Positions 1 to 8,410 of a stretch of DNA of 59,692 nucleotides are shown here, one piece after another. Position numbers and translations under genes: made by a program. The stretch spans positions 1 to 59,692 of the forward strand of contig CAIUMO010000022.1 in NCBI GenBank assembly GCA_903900345.1, read 5' to 3'. The notes beneath the pieces were generated by a model, which worked only from the letters and a program-made list of their open reading frames with translations, was not told the DNA's origin and searched no databases. Source of the DNA: an uncultured bacterium. Its GTDB lineage: Bacteria > Patescibacteriota > Saccharimonadia > Saccharimonadales > Saccharimonadaceae. Numbering within the stretch: the first letter of the stretch is position 1; every line of letters starts with the position of its first letter.

Positions 1-2
1 AA

Positions 3-311
3 ATGACAAAAGCAGTCGTTAAGATCGGTGGCAAACAATTTATTGTCGCCGAAAAAGAGACCCTACTGGTGGACCTCCTCCAGGAAGGCACAAAAGAGCT
101 CACGCTTGATGCACTGTTGGTTATCGATGGCGATAAAACGCTGGTCGGCAAGCCAACCGTTAAGGGTGTTAAAGTAACCGCTAAGGTTGTCGAAGACCTC
201 GTTAAAGGTGACAAAGTTCGCGTTATTCGCTACAAAGCCAAAAAACGCGTCCACAAAGAAAATGGCCACCGCCAAAAATACAGCAAGATTGAAATTACTT
301 CAATCAAATAG
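3..311 (+). CDS. rplU: 50S ribosomal protein L21
   Basis: Structural protein of the large ribosomal subunit that contacts 23S rRNA. The 102-residue product has the family's usual length, the N-terminal KIGGKQ motif (residues 7-12) and the conserved basic C-terminal stretch around KENGHRQKY (about residues 85-93). The ATG is only two bases into the window, so its promoter and SD cannot be seen. A strong intrinsic terminator follows directly. In most bacteria rplU is followed by rpmA; here parA follows and rpmA lies about 32 kb away on the other strand. The identification is secure. Confidence 0.97.
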   Translation: MTKAVVKIGGKQFIVAEKETLLVDLLQEGTKELTLDALLVIDGDKTLVGKPTVKGVKVTAKVVEDLVKGDKVRVIRYKAKKRVHKENGHRQKYSKIEITSIK

Positions 312-320
312 CTAACCAAA

Positions 321-348
321 ATCCCCGCAAAATCTGCGGGGATTTTTT
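321..348 (+). terminator. Intrinsic terminator after rplU
   Basis: Perfect 9-bp stem ATCCCCGCA / TGCGGGGAT with a 5-nt loop, followed by a T-run. It separates rplU from the parAB transcription unit. Confidence 0.9.
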
Positions 349-360
349 ATGCGCTCATGC

Positions 361-366
361 TATAAT
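361..366 (+). promoter_or_regulatory. -10 element of parA
   Basis: TATAAT hexamer between the rplU terminator and parA. It lies only 2 nt upstream of the GTG that opens the longest ORF (369), which makes that GTG an unlikely start and favours the GTG at 396. Confidence 0.7.
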
Positions 367-395
367 TAGTGAAAAGAGAGAGGGAATATCAACAC

Positions 396-1166
396 GTGGC
401 AAAAGTTATATCAGTAACGAACCAAAAAGGTGGGGTAGGCAAGACGACGACCGCTGTTAATTTGGCTTATTATTTAGCTAAATTTGGTAAAAAGACATTA
501 TTGATCGACTTTGACCCTCAGGGTAACGCTACCAGTGGACTTGGTATTGATAAACAAGATTTGCAGTTGACGATGGCGGATGTTGCCATGGAAACGGCGA
601 CACTTGATCAGGTGGTGATTCCGACGGCTTACAATAACTTTTTTTTGGCACCAACAACACCTGTTTTGGCTAATACTGAGGTTCAGTTAGCTCAGGCTGA
701 TCGACGATTCTCGCGTCTAAAAAATGCCATAGAAGCCAGTAAAGTTGATTATGATGTGATTGTTATTGACAGCCCACCAAGCCTGAGTTTGTTGACCGTC
801 AATGGTTTAGTGGCGACTAATTATGTATTGTTGCCGGTCCAGGCTGAATTTTATGCCCTAGAGGGCCTTGGTCAGCTGCTAGAGACGATGAAACTTGTTC
901 GTAAGGGTATGAATCCAACGCTTGAATTGTTGGGTGTTTTGCCGACGATGATGGATTCACGGACAACACTAAGTGGTCAGGTTCACGAAGAAATCAAAAA
1001 GCATTTTCCTGGCAAGGTTTTTAACGCCGTTATTCCACGTAATATCCGTTTGGCTGAAGCGCCAAGTCACGGTTTGCCGATTGGAGCTTACGATAGGTTT
1101 TCAAAAGGCGCTCGTGCCTATAAAGCGTTTACTAAGGAGGTGATTAGTCGTGTCAGCATCGGATAA
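396..1166 (+). CDS. parA: ParA/Soj-type chromosome partitioning ATPase
   Basis: Cytoplasmic nucleoid-bound ATPase that works with ParB to segregate the origin region. The deviant Walker A motif KGGVGKTT lies at residues 11-18 and a Walker B-like VIVIDSPPS near residue 120. The 256-residue length fits the Soj/ParA family rather than the longer plasmid ParA proteins with an N-terminal HTH. The ORF track starts at GTG 369, but the -10 hexamer at 361-366 lies almost on that codon. GTG 396 has an SD-like GAGAGGGA upstream and gives the canonical N-terminus directly before the P-loop. It overlaps parB by 17 nt, indicating translational coupling. Confidence 0.95.
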   Translation: MAKVISVTNQKGGVGKTTTAVNLAYYLAKFGKKTLLIDFDPQGNATSGLGIDKQDLQLTMADVAMETATLDQVVIPTAYNNFFLAPTTPVLANTEVQLAQADRRFSRLKNAIEASKVDYDVIVIDSPPSLSLLTVNGLVATNYVLLPVQAEFYALEGLGQLLETMKLVRKGMNPTLELLGVLPTMMDSRTTLSGQVHEEIKKHFPGKVFNAVIPRNIRLAEAPSHGLPIGAYDRFSKGARAYKAFTKEVISRVSIG

Positions 1167-2052
1167 AAAAAGTCTTAAACATGGTTTGGGTCGTAGTTTT
1201 GAATCGTTAATCCCAACCGATCTTTTGGATGAATCTTTTGATCCGACAGCTCAGCAAGATCAGCAAGTTAGTGAACTGCGTCAGATAAAACTGAGTCAAA
1301 TCGTAGTTGATCCCGATCAGCCTCGTAAAAAGTTCGATGAGGCTGACATTGAAGAATTGGCAACGTCAATCAGCGAACATGGTGTCGTTCAACCTATTAT
1401 TGTCACGCCATATAATGGTGGCTATCAGGTTGTGGCCGGTGAAAGGCGATTTAGGGCTTCAAAAGTTGCTGGACTTGATAAGATTCCAGCCCTAGTTCGA
1501 ACTTTAACTGATCAGCACAAACTCGAAATTTCGTTAATTGAGAACCTACAACGCAAAGATTTGAACGTTATGGAAACAGCTACGGCTTATCTGAAACTAC
1601 GCGATCAGTTTAATTTAACACTTGAGCAAATCGGTAAAAGAGTCGGCGGCAAATCAGTTAGTGCCGTCAGCAACAAACTACGATTGCTTAAATTATCAAA
1701 TTATATGAAACAAGTTTTAATTGATGGCGAGCTGACCGAGGGCCAAGTCAGGCCATTGATCGGTTTAGATAACGCGATCATTAACAAAGTTGTGCCTCAA
1801 ATGATTCGCGAGGATTGGAATTCACGCAAGATCGAGCAATTCGTAGTTAACCTCAAAAAAAATCGTTTGAACGCCGAAATGTCCAAGGCTCGTCAAATTC
1901 GTGAGCAACCTTATAAAAAGCAGTTGAAACACCTGCAAGAACACTATCAAACCGATGTTAGTATCCACACTAACTTCAAAGGCGCTGGTCATATTACAAT
2001 TAAATTCAAAAACGACGCCGAATTTGAACGACTACAAAATCTGTTAGGCTAG
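1150..2052 (+). CDS. parB: ParB/Spo0J-type partition protein
   Basis: CTP-dependent DNA clamp that loads at parS and stimulates ParA. The 300-residue protein shows the ParB N-terminal domain (DPDQPRKKF near residue 56), the CTP-binding GERRFRA motif near residue 97, the IENLQRKDLN segment and a central helix-turn-helix (LEQIGKRVGGKSVSAVSNKL, about residues 158-177). A C-terminal dimerisation domain follows. The GTG start at 1150 is supported by a strong SD, AAGGAGG at 1134-1140, inside the end of parA. I found no full consensus parS site in the window, so its binding sites are probably outside it. Confidence 0.95.
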   Translation: MSASDKKSLKHGLGRSFESLIPTDLLDESFDPTAQQDQQVSELRQIKLSQIVVDPDQPRKKFDEADIEELATSISEHGVVQPIIVTPYNGGYQVVAGERRFRASKVAGLDKIPALVRTLTDQHKLEISLIENLQRKDLNVMETATAYLKLRDQFNLTLEQIGKRVGGKSVSAVSNKLRLLKLSNYMKQVLIDGELTEGQVRPLIGLDNAIINKVVPQMIREDWNSRKIEQFVVNLKKNRLNAEMSKARQIREQPYKKQLKHLQEHYQTDVSIHTNFKGAGHITIKFKNDAEFERLQNLLG

Positions 2053-2064
2053 AAACTTGTTCTG

Positions 2065-2664
2065 TTAGAAAGTTCGTATTTTGTCGAACGGAAAAACTCG
2101 GATACCGACTGGACCAACTACGTCATAAAGTGGGATTGTGCCGAGTCCGTTACGTGAATCGTATGAATATGAGGCCTGTCGATGGTCGCCTGATACGAAT
2201 AGTTCGTTGTCAGGAACGGTGCTGTCGACTGAGCCGCTGGTTGGGCTGCCTGGTTCGCCATGATTGGCGTCGTCAGGGTCAAAACCATTCGGATGCTGTT
2301 TGTTGTAGACGGCATAGTGTCCGTCTTTGAGTGTGACCCGTTCACCGGCGAAAGCGATAACTCGTTTGACTATATATTCATCGCTGATGCCAGCGGTATA
2401 TTTGGGATTTTTGAAGACAATTATTTGGCCGCGTTCTGGTACGTAGGTTTTGTTTTGCAATTGGGCCCAAGTAACAGGTAGGCGATTGACGATTAAACGG
2501 TCATCGGTGTATAAGGTTTTTTCCATGCTTGGACCGACAACGCTGAAGCTACGAAAGATGAAAGTATTGATGAAAATTGTGCCGATTATAACGCAAGAAA
2601 TAAAGATTATGATGCCAAATATATCTTTGGCGAGCGGGTGACGTTGAAAAAAGGTTAGCTCCAT
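2065..2664 (-). CDS. lepB: Signal peptidase I
   Basis: Membrane-bound serine protease that removes signal peptides from Sec-exported proteins. The 199-residue protein has one N-terminal transmembrane segment (about residues 15-37), catalytic Ser46 in GPSMEKTL, the general-base Lys in IVKRVIAFAGE near residue 100 and the C-terminal SGDHR...DSRNGLG box. It is short, with a single membrane anchor as in Gram-positive-type SPases. It is convergent with parB, with a 12-nt gap. A TATAGT hexamer ends 8 nt before the ATG, so the mRNA is probably leaderless. Confidence 0.95.
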   Translation of the reverse strand: MELTFFQRHPLAKDIFGIIIFISCVIIGTIFINTFIFRSFSVVGPSMEKTLYTDDRLIVNRLPVTWAQLQNKTYVPERGQIIVFKNPKYTAGISDEYIVKRVIAFAGERVTLKDGHYAVYNKQHPNGFDPDDANHGEPGSPTSGSVDSTVPDNELFVSGDHRQASYSYDSRNGLGTIPLYDVVGPVGIRVFPFDKIRTF

Positions 2665-2672
2665 TGAACTTA

Positions 2673-2678
2673 ACTATA
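2673..2678 (-). promoter_or_regulatory. -10 element of lepB (leaderless type)
   Basis: TATAGT on the minus strand, 8 nt before the lepB ATG. No SD would fit in the remaining leader. Confidence 0.6.
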
Positions 2679-2714
2679 CACTTTTTCTGGGTTTAAAAAT
2701 AGCCACAAGTTCGT

Positions 2715-2720
2715 TATAGT
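2715..2720 (+). promoter_or_regulatory. -10 element of the LCP gene
   Basis: TATAGT hexamer, with the ATG 14 nt downstream. This leaves room for a leader of only about 8 nt. Confidence 0.6.
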
Positions 2721-2734
2721 AGATACAAGCATTT

Positions 2735-4390
2735 ATGAAAAAACATCATTCATCAGTTGATGGGTTTATACCCAGACGATCCGGCAATCGACTAGGGGAA
2801 TTACACACTAGTGATAATAACGAGGCTTTTGTTGGCGCGGTTGATAATAAACAACTTCACAACACAGGTGACAACAAAGAGATGCGATCTTTAGGTCAGG
2901 CGCAGGCTGGTTATGCTCTGGGCCGATCTGATATCGACGAATCGCTTAAGGGAATTGATGATATTGACGAGCCAGTACAGAAACTTAGCCGTCGACAGCG
3001 TCGCCGTCTTGAAAAAAAATCGGTTGAAAAGCCTAAAAGTCTAGCCCGTCGAATAATTAAATGGTTCTTTGTATTATTATTACTAGCTGGTCTGTCGGCC
3101 GGCGGTTATATGGCGTATAAATTTGTTAACGCTGGCAACAATGTCTTTCAGGGCAATATATTAGACATTTTCAAGAATCAGCCACTTAGACAAGATAGCA
3201 ATGGTCGCAGTAACTTCTTGATACTAGGTACATCCGAGGATGATCCTGGTCACCAGGGTGCGAACTTAACTGATTCAATTTTGGTGTTGAGTGTTGATCA
3301 AAACAATAAAAACGCCTACATGTTTAGCGTGCCGCGCGATATGGAAGTGCAATATGGCATGGCGTGTGTATCTGGATATGCTGGCAAGATTAATGATTAC
3401 TTTAGTTGCACCAATGACGGTACTACTAGCCAAGATGAACAAGATCGCCTGGCTAAATCTCAAAAATTTATTGGTGATATATTTGGCCTTGATATTCAGT
3501 ATGGTATTCACGTCAATTACACTGTTATGCGTGATGTGGTTAACGCGATTGGCGGCAGTATATCGGTCACGATCGAAAGCCGTAACCCGAACGGTCAGAT
3601 GGACAGTAATTTTGACTGGAAGTGTGGTGCAACCTATTCTAAGCGCTTAAAGAATTGTCCTCCAAACGGTCATTTTATTGATTATCCAAATGGTCCAGTG
3701 ACACTTGATGCTGAACATGCTTTGTATTTGGCTCAGGCGAGGGGTGATAGTGCACCGACATATGGCTTTGAGCAATCAAACTTTGATCGAGAAAAAAATC
3801 AACAAAAAATCTTGATTGCTATTCGCAACAAGGCTATGAGCGTTGGAACGTTGACTAATCTAGCCGCAGTTTCGAATTTAGTCGATGCTTTGGGTAGTAA
3901 CCTGCGGACTAACATAAAGACAGATGAGATACGTACACTTATGCAGGTCGCTAGCGAAATTAAAACAGCTGATATTCACACCCTAAGCTTTATTGATGGT
4001 GACAGTCCTTTGATGAGTGGTGACGGTAATCCATCAGCTGGTCAATATAAATTTACCGACCTTCAAGCCTTTGTTAGTAAAAGTTTGTCGAGCAACCCAC
4101 TTGTCCAAGAAGCAGCTCCGATTGTTGTCCTGAACGGCACTGATCAGGTTGGACTTGGTCAGACCGAGGCCGATAAACTGACGACGCAAGGCTTCAACGT
4201 GATTCTTGTCAGCAATGCACCTGAAACTACTTATACCAAGACCGAAGTTTATCAAATTGGCACTGGCGATAGCGCAACTGCGGCTAAACTCGCGAGTTTG
4301 TATAATACGACCGTACTAACTACGGCGCCTCCGATTGCAGTCAGCGGTGATGTCAGATTTGTTGTAATTGTTGGAGCTGTCAGTAACTAG
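2735..4390 (+). CDS. LytR-CpsA-Psr (LCP) family cell-wall polymer ligase with C-terminal LytR_C domain
   Basis: LCP proteins transfer undecaprenyl-linked glycopolymers onto peptidoglycan or protein outside the membrane. The 551-residue protein has a long, charged cytoplasmic N-terminus (residues 1-105, with the basic patch SRRQRRRLEKK) and a single TM helix at about 108-130. The LCP domain follows (about 155-400), with FLILGTSEDD, NLTDSILVLS and the conserved Arg/Asp-containing SVPRDMEV. A LytR_C-like domain beginning IVVLNGTDQVG (about 460-548) ends the protein. The acceptor polymer cannot be told from sequence. It lies in a tail-to-head arrangement with the next membrane-protein gene. Confidence 0.9.
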   Translation: MKKHHSSVDGFIPRRSGNRLGELHTSDNNEAFVGAVDNKQLHNTGDNKEMRSLGQAQAGYALGRSDIDESLKGIDDIDEPVQKLSRRQRRRLEKKSVEKPKSLARRIIKWFFVLLLLAGLSAGGYMAYKFVNAGNNVFQGNILDIFKNQPLRQDSNGRSNFLILGTSEDDPGHQGANLTDSILVLSVDQNNKNAYMFSVPRDMEVQYGMACVSGYAGKINDYFSCTNDGTTSQDEQDRLAKSQKFIGDIFGLDIQYGIHVNYTVMRDVVNAIGGSISVTIESRNPNGQMDSNFDWKCGATYSKRLKNCPPNGHFIDYPNGPVTLDAEHALYLAQARGDSAPTYGFEQSNFDREKNQQKILIAIRNKAMSVGTLTNLAAVSNLVDALGSNLRTNIKTDEIRTLMQVASEIKTADIHTLSFIDGDSPLMSGDGNPSAGQYKFTDLQAFVSKSLSSNPLVQEAAPIVVLNGTDQVGLGQTEADKLTTQGFNVILVSNAPETTYTKTEVYQIGTGDSATAAKLASLYNTTVLTTAPPIAVSGDVRFVVIVGAVSN

Positions 4391-4408
4391 ACTACGTACT
4401 GAACGTGG

Positions 4409-4414
4409 TATACT
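4409..4414 (+). promoter_or_regulatory. -10 element of the 4426 membrane protein gene
   Basis: TATACT hexamer 11 nt before the ATG. The leader is predicted to be about 5 nt. Confidence 0.6.
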
Positions 4415-4425
4415 GAATAACAGAT

Positions 4426-5271
4426 ATGGAGTTTCTAAAAAATGTCAAACGTCGGCGTTCGTTTATCAACGAAGCTATCTACATCGTCTTGAATATTGGC
4501 CTGGCGGTTTCGTTATTAGTGATTGTCAGGGTGACTAGCTCGATTTGGCCAGCATTTATATTGGTTGCTTTGAGTAAATGGCGCGTCTTTGCTGTTCGTC
4601 CACAATTTTGGTTTGCTAACGTCCAAGCCAATTTGGTTAGCGCTATAGTCAGTGTCAGTTATGTCGTATTTTTGTTTGCAGCTAATATTCCTGGCGCTAG
4701 CTATGGTCAAGTATTGTTATTGCAATCTATATTAGCAATCTTGGATATCTGCTGGTTGTTATTATTGAAACCAAAGTCAAAAAGAAAATATGTTGTGTCT
4801 CAGGCAGCAGTGGCATTATTTATGGGTATTACGTCGATATATTTTGTGTCATTTGAATGGATTGCGACGCCAGTTGTGCTGTTAGTCTGGCTGGTCGGCT
4901 ATGCAACGGCGCGTCATGTCCTGAGCAGTTACGATAACGAAGACCATACGGTCCTGTTGAGCCTAGGCTGGGGGCTAACGCTGGCTGAAGTTGGCTGGTT
5001 GGCTTATCATTGGACAATTGCTTATAAATTGCCGATTATCGCTGGAGTTTTGTTGCCACAGGTAACGATTATTATCATGTGTTTGGCGTTTGTAGTTTAT
5101 CGAATTTATGATTCTTATTATCATCACCAAAAAATTCGTATGAGTGACATTGTATTGCCTTTGTTGTTCGCAATTGGCATTATAGGCGTGCTTATTATAG
5201 CTTTTAACAGCGGTACGGCTACTGGCGCCGGATCATCATTCGTGTTGTTTGAAGGCAACAATATAGCCTAA
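4426..5271 (+). CDS. Polytopic membrane protein of unknown function
   Basis: I do not recognise a family. The 281-residue protein begins with a short basic cytoplasmic segment (KNVKRRRSF) followed by about eight hydrophobic stretches, so it should be an integral membrane protein. One cytoplasmic-like loop is basic (KPKSKRKY, about residue 115). A second polar loop, RIYDSYYHHQKIRMSD, lies near residue 226. No catalytic motif is visible. Its 3' end overlaps the convergent prmC by 36 nt, and its promoter is separate from that of the LCP gene. Confidence 0.8.
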   Translation: MEFLKNVKRRRSFINEAIYIVLNIGLAVSLLVIVRVTSSIWPAFILVALSKWRVFAVRPQFWFANVQANLVSAIVSVSYVVFLFAANIPGASYGQVLLLQSILAILDICWLLLLKPKSKRKYVVSQAAVALFMGITSIYFVSFEWIATPVVLLVWLVGYATARHVLSSYDNEDHTVLLSLGWGLTLAEVGWLAYHWTIAYKLPIIAGVLLPQVTIIIMCLAFVVYRIYDSYYHHQKIRMSDIVLPLLFAIGIIGVLIIAFNSGTATGAGSSFVLFEGNNIA

Positions 5272-6048
5272 TTTTTGTTTAAATTCTAGCGTATTTTTTT
5301 GGGCGAAATCTGTCAATGAAGCATGTTGAGTTGGGTCGGCTTCGATAATTAGGTAACCATTTGGCGTTAATAATTTACTTGCTTGGATAATTAGCTCTTC
5401 GATAATTGCCTGGCCGTTTTTATTGGCGAATAAAGCCAATTTGGGTTCGTAGTCTGTTTCGGGCGAGCGCTGCCAAGTCTGATCGACATATGGTAAGTTG
5501 GCAATGATTATATCTGTTTTTGTTTGGAGGCTGTTTAACAGGTCACTTTTAACGATTTTGACTGTGGCCGACAGATCCTGGGCATTTTGTTGGGCAACTG
5601 CCAGAGCTTCGTCGCTGATATCTGATAATGTGACATCAAGATTAGGAAACTCTAATTTAGCTGTAATACCAAGGCAGCCGCTGCCAGTACCAACGTCGAT
5701 TAGTTGGTGGTCGGTAGTCGGTAGAATCTCTTTTAAGATAGTAATTATATCTTCGGATTCAGGGCGGGGGATTAGAACATCCGAATTGACGAAGAAGTCT
5801 CGTCCATAAAATTCTTTGTAGCCAGTTATATAGGCAATTGGAATACGATTTAGACGTTGGTTAAGCCCGACGTTAGCCAGCTCAAGTTGCGGCGTATCAA
5901 TAATTTGTTCGGGGTGAGCATGCAGATAAGTGCGGTCTTGGACTAAGGCATTTGCCAATATTATCTCGGCATCTAAATTAGAGCTGGCTATGTCGACTTT
6001 CGATAATTGTCGGACGGCGTCAGCCAGCCAATCTTTAATTGCTGGCAT
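5236..6048 (-). CDS. prmC: Peptide chain release factor N5-glutamine methyltransferase
   Basis: PrmC/HemK methylates the Gln of the GGQ motif in RF1 and RF2. It directly follows its substrate gene prfA. The SAM-binding motif [10 protein letters not shown] is present, and the substrate-Gln motif reads NLPYV instead of the canonical NPPY(I/V). I place the start at the Met giving [12 protein letters not shown], because family proteins begin about there. The longest ORF extends to 6090 with a 56-nt overlap with prfA, against 14 nt for this start, which suggests coupling. The C-terminus overlaps the convergent 4426 gene. Confidence 0.9.
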   Translation of the reverse strand: MPAIKDWLADAVRQLSKVDIASSNLDAEIILANALVQDRTYLHAHPEQIIDTPQLELANVGLNQRLNRIPIAYITGYKEFYGRDFFVNSDVLIPRPESEDIITILKEILPTTDHQLIDVGTGSGCLGITAKLEFPNLDVTLSDISDEALAVAQQNAQDLSATVKIVKSDLLNSLQTKTDIIIANLPYVDQTWQRSPETDYEPKLALFANKNGQAIIEELIIQASKLLTPNGYLIIEADPTQHASLTDFAQKNTLEFKQKLGYIVAFKQHE

Positions 6049-7105
6049 TGGCAGCTGTAAGTTCACGTTCATAATTTTGTAATTGTTCAATTATGTCGTC
6101 GATATCACCATTCATGGCGCCAGGTATATTACTGCGTGAATAGCCGATGCGATGGTCGGTAATGCGGTCTTGAGGGAAGTTGTAGGTGCGGATTTTTTCA
6201 CTGCGATCGCCAGAGCCGATTAAACTGCGGCGTTCAGCCATTTGTTTAGCTTGTTCGGCCTCGACTTTTTGTTGTAGCAGACGACTACGAAGAACGCCCA
6301 TAGCTTTCATTTTATTTTTTGTTTGCGATTTTTCATCTTGGTTAATAACAACCATACCGGTTGGAATGTGGGTAATACGAACGGCGCTGTCGGTTGTGTT
6401 GACCGACTGACCACCGTGACCACCTGATCGATAAATATCGATTCTTAGGTCATTTGGGTCGATTTGGATGTCAGTTTCTTCGGCTTCTGGTAAAACTGCA
6501 ACAGTAACGGTGCTAGTGTGAATGCGGCCTTGTGATTCGGTCACAGGAACGCGTTGTACGCGATGAACACCGGATTCAAATTTAAGTTTAGAGTACGGAG
6601 CATCACCTTTGACACCGAAAATAACTTCCTTGTAGCCGCCAGCATCGTTGGCGCTGTCGCTAATTAATTCAGTTCTTAATGAGTGGGTTTCGCAATAACG
6701 TAAATACATGCGATAAAGTTCGGCTGCAAATAAACTAGCTTCGTCGCCACCAGCGCCAGCTCGGATTTCAACGATAATATTCTTTTCGTCGTTTGGATCT
6801 TTGGGTGCTAGCATTGTAAAGATATCTTCTTCGATTTTTTGCAGACGGTTAGTAATATCGTCAATTTCTTGCTTGGCCATTTCGGCTAGTTCATCATTGC
6901 CACTGGCTAATTCGGTCGCTTCGACCAGCTGGCTTTCGAGTGTTTGACGTAGACTAGCTTTTTCGATAATACGGTCTAATTCGGTTAGTCGTTTATTCTT
7001 TGAGGTATAGTCTGGGTCTGAATAGGCGGTCGGTGATGACAAAAATGAAGATAACTCGTTTTTCTCGAGCAGTAATTCATCTATGTTGATTGATATTTTA
7101 GCCAT
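6035..7105 (-). CDS. prfA: Peptide chain release factor 1
   Basis: Class-I release factor that decodes UAA and UAG. The 356-residue protein has the RF1-specific tripeptide in the form PVT ([13 protein letters not shown]) and the catalytic GGQ in [14 protein letters not shown] coiled-coil N-terminal domain precedes them. Length and domain order are normal for RF1. The gene sits between rpmE and prmC on the minus strand, the common rpmE-prfA-prmC arrangement. A bidirectional terminator-like hairpin separates it from rpmE, so it may be expressed partly by read-through; I see no clear promoter of its own. Confidence 0.97.
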   Translation of the reverse strand: MAKISINIDELLLEKNELSSFLSSPTAYSDPDYTSKNKRLTELDRIIEKASLRQTLESQLVEATELASGNDELAEMAKQEIDDITNRLQKIEEDIFTMLAPKDPNDEKNIIVEIRAGAGGDEASLFAAELYRMYLRYCETHSLRTELISDSANDAGGYKEVIFGVKGDAPYSKLKFESGVHRVQRVPVTESQGRIHTSTVTVAVLPEAEETDIQIDPNDLRIDIYRSGGHGGQSVNTTDSAVRITHIPTGMVVINQDEKSQTKNKMKAMGVLRSRLLQQKVEAEQAKQMAERRSLIGSGDRSEKIRTYNFPQDRITDHRIGYSRSNIPGAMNGDIDDIIEQLQNYERELTAANASN

Positions 7106-7132
7106 AAAATTCCTTTTAATCTCATTGTAACA

Positions 7133-7166
7133 AAAAAAGGGTCATCGCGGACGATAACCCTTTTTT
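7133..7166. terminator. Bidirectional hairpin between rpmE and prfA
   Basis: Interrupted stem AAAAAAGGGT/ACCCTTTTTT with inner ATCG/CGAT pairing and a CGGA loop. Poly-A and poly-T flanks would make it an intrinsic terminator for minus-strand rpmE; it may allow partial read-through to prfA. Confidence 0.75.
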
Positions 7167-7176
7167 ACATAGGACG

Positions 7177-7497
7177 CTATTTAGCAGTTTTAGTTGCTTT
7201 GCGAACGCTAGCTTTTTTAGCTTTGCTAGCAAGAGCGGCTTTGCGAGCTTCAGCAGCTGCAAATTTAGCCTTGTAACGATCGACGCGACCTTCGGTGTCG
7301 ATAATCTTTTCTTCACCTGTAAAGAATGGGTGAGAAGCTGATGAGATGTGGACTTTAACGAGTGGATACTCGTTGCCATCTTCCCATTTAATGGTTTCAG
7401 TGGTCTGCGCAGTAGACTGTGTCAAAAACGCAAACCCAGCCACCTCGTCGCTAAATACGACAGGGCGATATTCGGTTGGGTGTAGGTTAGTTTTCAT
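7177..7497 (-). CDS. rpmE: 50S ribosomal protein L31, type B-like
   Basis: Large-subunit protein that bridges to the small subunit. The 106-residue product begins [15 protein letters not shown], typical of L31. It has the [11 protein letters not shown]...[10 protein letters not shown] segment that defines the family (about residues 55-79). It contains no cysteines, so it is the zinc-independent type. An Ala/Lys-rich C-terminal tail of about 25 residues extends it beyond the usual 80-90. A TACAAT hexamer ends 8 nt before the ATG, indicating a leaderless message. Confidence 0.93.
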   Translation of the reverse strand: MKTNLHPTEYRPVVFSDEVAGFAFLTQSTAQTTETIKWEDGNEYPLVKVHISSASHPFFTGEEKIIDTEGRVDRYKAKFAAAEARKAALASKAKKASVRKATKTAK

Positions 7498-7505
7498 ATT
7501 GGACT

Positions 7506-7511
7506 ATTGTA
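7506..7511 (-). promoter_or_regulatory. -10 element of rpmE (leaderless type)
   Basis: TACAAT on the minus strand, 8 nt before the rpmE start codon. Confidence 0.6.
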
Positions 7512-7560
7512 TCTGTTTTAGACGGATTTGTCAAAGGTTAATCAGCAGTCTGTTCAACAC

Positions 7561-7589
7561 TTGTAATTTAACCTCTAAAGGGTTACAAT
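7561..7589 (+). promoter_or_regulatory. Promoter of rpsB-tsf
   Basis: -35-like TTGTAA (7561-7566), a 17-nt spacer and -10 TACAAT (7584-7589). Unlike most promoters here it is followed by a leader of about 80 nt that contains a helix. Confidence 0.65.
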
Positions 7590-7617
7590 AACTAGGTAAT
7601 TTATTTTAATGAAACAA

Positions 7618-7656
7618 CCTACGCGGTTAACTCCTGGTACAAATCGGGCGTGTAGG
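7618..7656 (+). promoter_or_regulatory. Candidate structured leader upstream of rpsB
   Basis: CCTACGCG (7618-7625) can pair with CGTGTAGG (7649-7656), an 8-bp helix with one G-U pair, around a 23-nt loop. It stands just before the SD AAGGAG (7665-7670). Its position suggests translational control, for example autoregulation by S2. This is inference and I do not recognise a named RNA family. Confidence 0.4.
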
Positions 7657-7679
7657 TGAAGAAAAAGGAGTTCAAAATT

Positions 7680-8405
7680 ATGGCAGTAGCCGTAGATATT
7701 AAAGACTTATTTGAATCTGGGGTTCATTTTGGTCACAAAACAAGTCACTGGCACCCTAAAATGGCGCCATATATTCATAGCAAACGCCAAGATAGTCACA
7801 TCATTGACTTGGTCAAAACAGTCGAAGGCCTAGAACTGGCATTGCCATTCTTGACTAAATTAGCTGCTAATGGCAAACAAATCTTGTTTGTTGGTACTAA
7901 AAAGCACACCAAGGATATTATCCGCGAAACTGCCATTGCAATTGGCCAACCATACATGACCGAACGATGGCTCGGTGGTACTTTGACTAACGTTTCAACC
8001 GTTAATCAACAGATCAAAAAGCTAAAAGACCTTGAAAAACGTATGGTTTCGGGTGATCTTGAAAAACGTTATTCAAAGCTTGAAGTTCAACGCTTCCAAG
8101 AAGAGATTGATGATCTAAATAGCAAATATGGTGGTATCAAAGACCTAAAAGGCAAGCCAGGCGCAGTCTTTATCGTCGATGTTATTGGCGATATGAACGC
8201 TATCAAAGAAGCAACCGTTTTGGGTATTCCAGTGGTTGCAGTTGTTGACACCAACGCTGATCCATCACTTGTAAATTATGTCATTCCTGGTAACGATGAT
8301 GCCATCAAAGGCGTTCAATTATTGCTAGACTATGCACGCCAAGCTGTAGCTGAGGGCTTAGGTGCTAACAAAACAATCGAAACAACTGACACAAAGGAGA
8401 AATAA
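7680..8405 (+). CDS. rpsB: 30S ribosomal protein S2
   Basis: Small-subunit protein that binds late at the 30S neck. It has the conserved LFESGVHFGHKTSHWHPKM near the N-terminus and TERWLGGTLTN in the middle. DVIGDMNAIKEA and the C-terminal VDTNADPSLVNYVIPGNDDA complete the family pattern. The track opens at GTG 7656, but ATG 7680 has an ideal SD (AAGGAG at 7665-7670) and gives the normal S2 N-terminus, so the product is 241 residues. It forms an operon with tsf 5 bp downstream. The leader carries a possible regulatory helix. Confidence 0.97.
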   Translation: MAVAVDIKDLFESGVHFGHKTSHWHPKMAPYIHSKRQDSHIIDLVKTVEGLELALPFLTKLAANGKQILFVGTKKHTKDIIRETAIAIGQPYMTERWLGGTLTNVSTVNQQIKKLKDLEKRMVSGDLEKRYSKLEVQRFQEEIDDLNSKYGGIKDLKGKPGAVFIVDVIGDMNAIKEATVLGIPVVAVVDTNADPSLVNYVIPGNDDAIKGVQLLLDYARQAVAEGLGANKTIETTDTKEK

Positions 8406-8410
8406 CAACT

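Noticed and set aside
384-410. Possible parS (TGTTNCACGTGAAACA) near the parA start
   Set aside because: Only the CACGTG core matches; the flanking halves do not. Other CACGTG sites (about 27800, 35458) fail in the same way.
2118-2641. Several ORFs overlapping lepB on either strand
   Set aside because: Shadows of lepB with no motifs or start signals of their own.
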